In this document: positions 62,899 through 64,000 of the stretch, one piece after another
Position numbering within the stretch: position 1 is the stretch's first letter
How the letters are laid out: the number at the start of each line of letters is the position of its first letter
Origin: Himantopus leucocephalus
Lineage: Eukaryota > Chordata > Aves > Charadriiformes > Recurvirostridae
Direction: 5' to 3'
DNA length: 64,000 nt
Assembly: GCA_003993805.1 (NCBI GenBank)
Contig: RSEF01000001.1
Location: forward strand, 179,708,369 to 179,772,368
Translations under genes and position numbers: made by a program
Notes under the pieces: model-generated
Database searches by the model: none
What the model was told of the DNA's origin: nothing
Seen by the model: the letters and a program-made list of their open reading frames with translations, nothing else

Positions 62899-64000
62899 TG
62901 CAGTGAAAGTTGTGTGTGTGAGTCCTATACATGGTGGCTCTTCCATAACGGGGAAGATGCACCTGGTGCCTCTAACTTTTCAGAAAATTTAACGTTCATC
63001 AAAAAACAACACAAAACAAACACACAAAACCCAGAAATAAACCCAGAAAAACAAAAAAGCTCAAAGAGAAAAGGAATACTTTAACAGAGATCAGTAAGCT
63101 GGAGACTAATTGACACAAGTAAGTTGTGGCAGCTTTGGGGAAAGAAAAAAAAAACCACAAAAGGAGTAGCACTTTCTGTCGAAGATACTAGAGACACCTG
63201 AGAAATAAGATGAGGCTAAATTCAAGGGCTCTGAATCATTCAGAAGAATGCAAATACGCTGTACCATCCCTGTTGGTGTAAAGGAAAGCCTTTTACTGTA
63301 ACTTTATGGCAGTGGTGATTCAGGGAAGATTAACCATGAAAGTGCGCTAGTTTGTTGCTTTAATATACCCCTTTTACCTCTTATGTCTAAATGCTTTCTT
63401 ATAAATATGAAGTAAACTACACCTAGGTTTCGAAATACCATTGGTCATAGTGTCTCTGGTTGCAGATTCTCAGAACGAAGCGATCAAGGCACTTGAAACC
63501 ACTTGGATTTACCTGGTAAAACCAAGCAGGCATAATTCTGCTTACAGCAGCCAGATCCCAGTCTCAGAGCAGTGTGAAGGCTTTGTGAAGGCTGTCACAA
63601 AGCGACCAGAAGGAAATATTGGAGCTCTGTAAATGTGGCACAAACATGCTCCGATTTAGAAATAGCTAATATAGCTCACCCATTTTAAAGTATCATAGAT
63701 TGAATGCCTTTTTTAAATTCTTCAGGCTTAACGAGATTTACTGAAGACTAAGGGTAAATCAGCCCCGCACAATCCCTATGGATGAAGGCGAGAAGCTTTT
63801 TTTGATGAGTACCATATTGATACGAGCATGTGAATTATCTTTCAGGTTATTTTTCATTGTCCCCAGGACTCAGAGAAAGAGCTGAATGAGTGAAATTTGC
63901 ATAAGAATTTAGAAATGTTGCCCTATTGTTTTCTTAGAAGCTCAGTTTCAAGTCAAAAACATCTGCCTGCCTCTGAGTGCTCTGTGGATCATTTGGTTGT
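62899..64000. other. Non-coding stretch, no gene recognised
   Basis: An A-rich patch with aaacccagaaataaacccag lies at about 63000-63060, and a short A-run at about 63144-63153. No gene or mobile element is recognised to the end of the window. Confidence 0.6.

Noticed and set aside
1..64000. CRISPR arrays, tRNA or rRNA genes, endogenous retrovirus genes, operons
   Set aside because: No regularly spaced repeats, no tRNA with intact A and B boxes, no rRNA blocks and no retroviral protein motifs were recognised on either strand.

Overview
This window looks like a gene-poor piece of a bird nuclear genome. The evidence is at least four, and probably five, copies of the CR1 LINE. Several carry the avian-type 3' end, seen on the + strand as catagaat-type repeats followed by ggtttaggttggaaggga. 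Very old amniote SINE (MIR-like) relics are scattered between them. The sequence is AT-leaning, stop codons are dense in all six frames, and there is no operon-like gene spacing. CR1 also occurs in crocodilians and turtles, so 'bird' is an inference, though a strong one. Species and chromosome cannot be told from the sequence.

I found no protein-coding gene, exon chain, tRNA, rRNA, microRNA or CRISPR array that I can support. The only recognisable protein-coding similarity is decayed CR1 reverse transcriptase. The longest other open frames (257 aa at 3636-4409 minus, 188 aa at 24820-25386 plus) have lengths expected by chance in 64 kb and show no recognisable domain. The window is therefore intergenic or lies in a very large intron.

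Layout. 1-14.4 kb is unique sequence with simple repeats, including a four-tract GGGT G-quadruplex motif at 2062-2076. A MIR-like relic lies near 14.5 kb. A CpG-enriched block at about 17.94-18.83 kb begins with a 16-bp tandem repeat and an 8-bp-arm inverted repeat. 18.9-27 kb is unique sequence with faint ancient-repeat fragments. CR1 copies lie at 27.07-27.54 kb (minus), 35.55-36.01 kb (plus, interrupted by a 100-N gap), 42.73-43.9 kb (minus, longest, with degenerate ORF2), 46.92-47.6 kb (minus, divergent) and 62.46-62.90 kb (minus). Two small CpG-rich clusters lie at about 38.6-38.76 and 39.78-40.03 kb. More MIR-like relics lie near 29.7, 51.8, 55.3-55.6 and 60.2 kb. A perfect 24-bp palindrome sits at 36373-36396.

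The clearest structural signal is probably technical. Apart from the 100-N gap there are six single-N positions. Four (40609, 40820, 48055, 54784) separate direct copies about 97% alike, and the other two (33715, 61891) lie in poly-T runs. This looks like contig ends that overlap but were never merged, so the window probably contains false duplications. I see no convincing new biological system. The best biological candidates are possible regulatory elements in the CpG-rich blocks, and those need comparative data.
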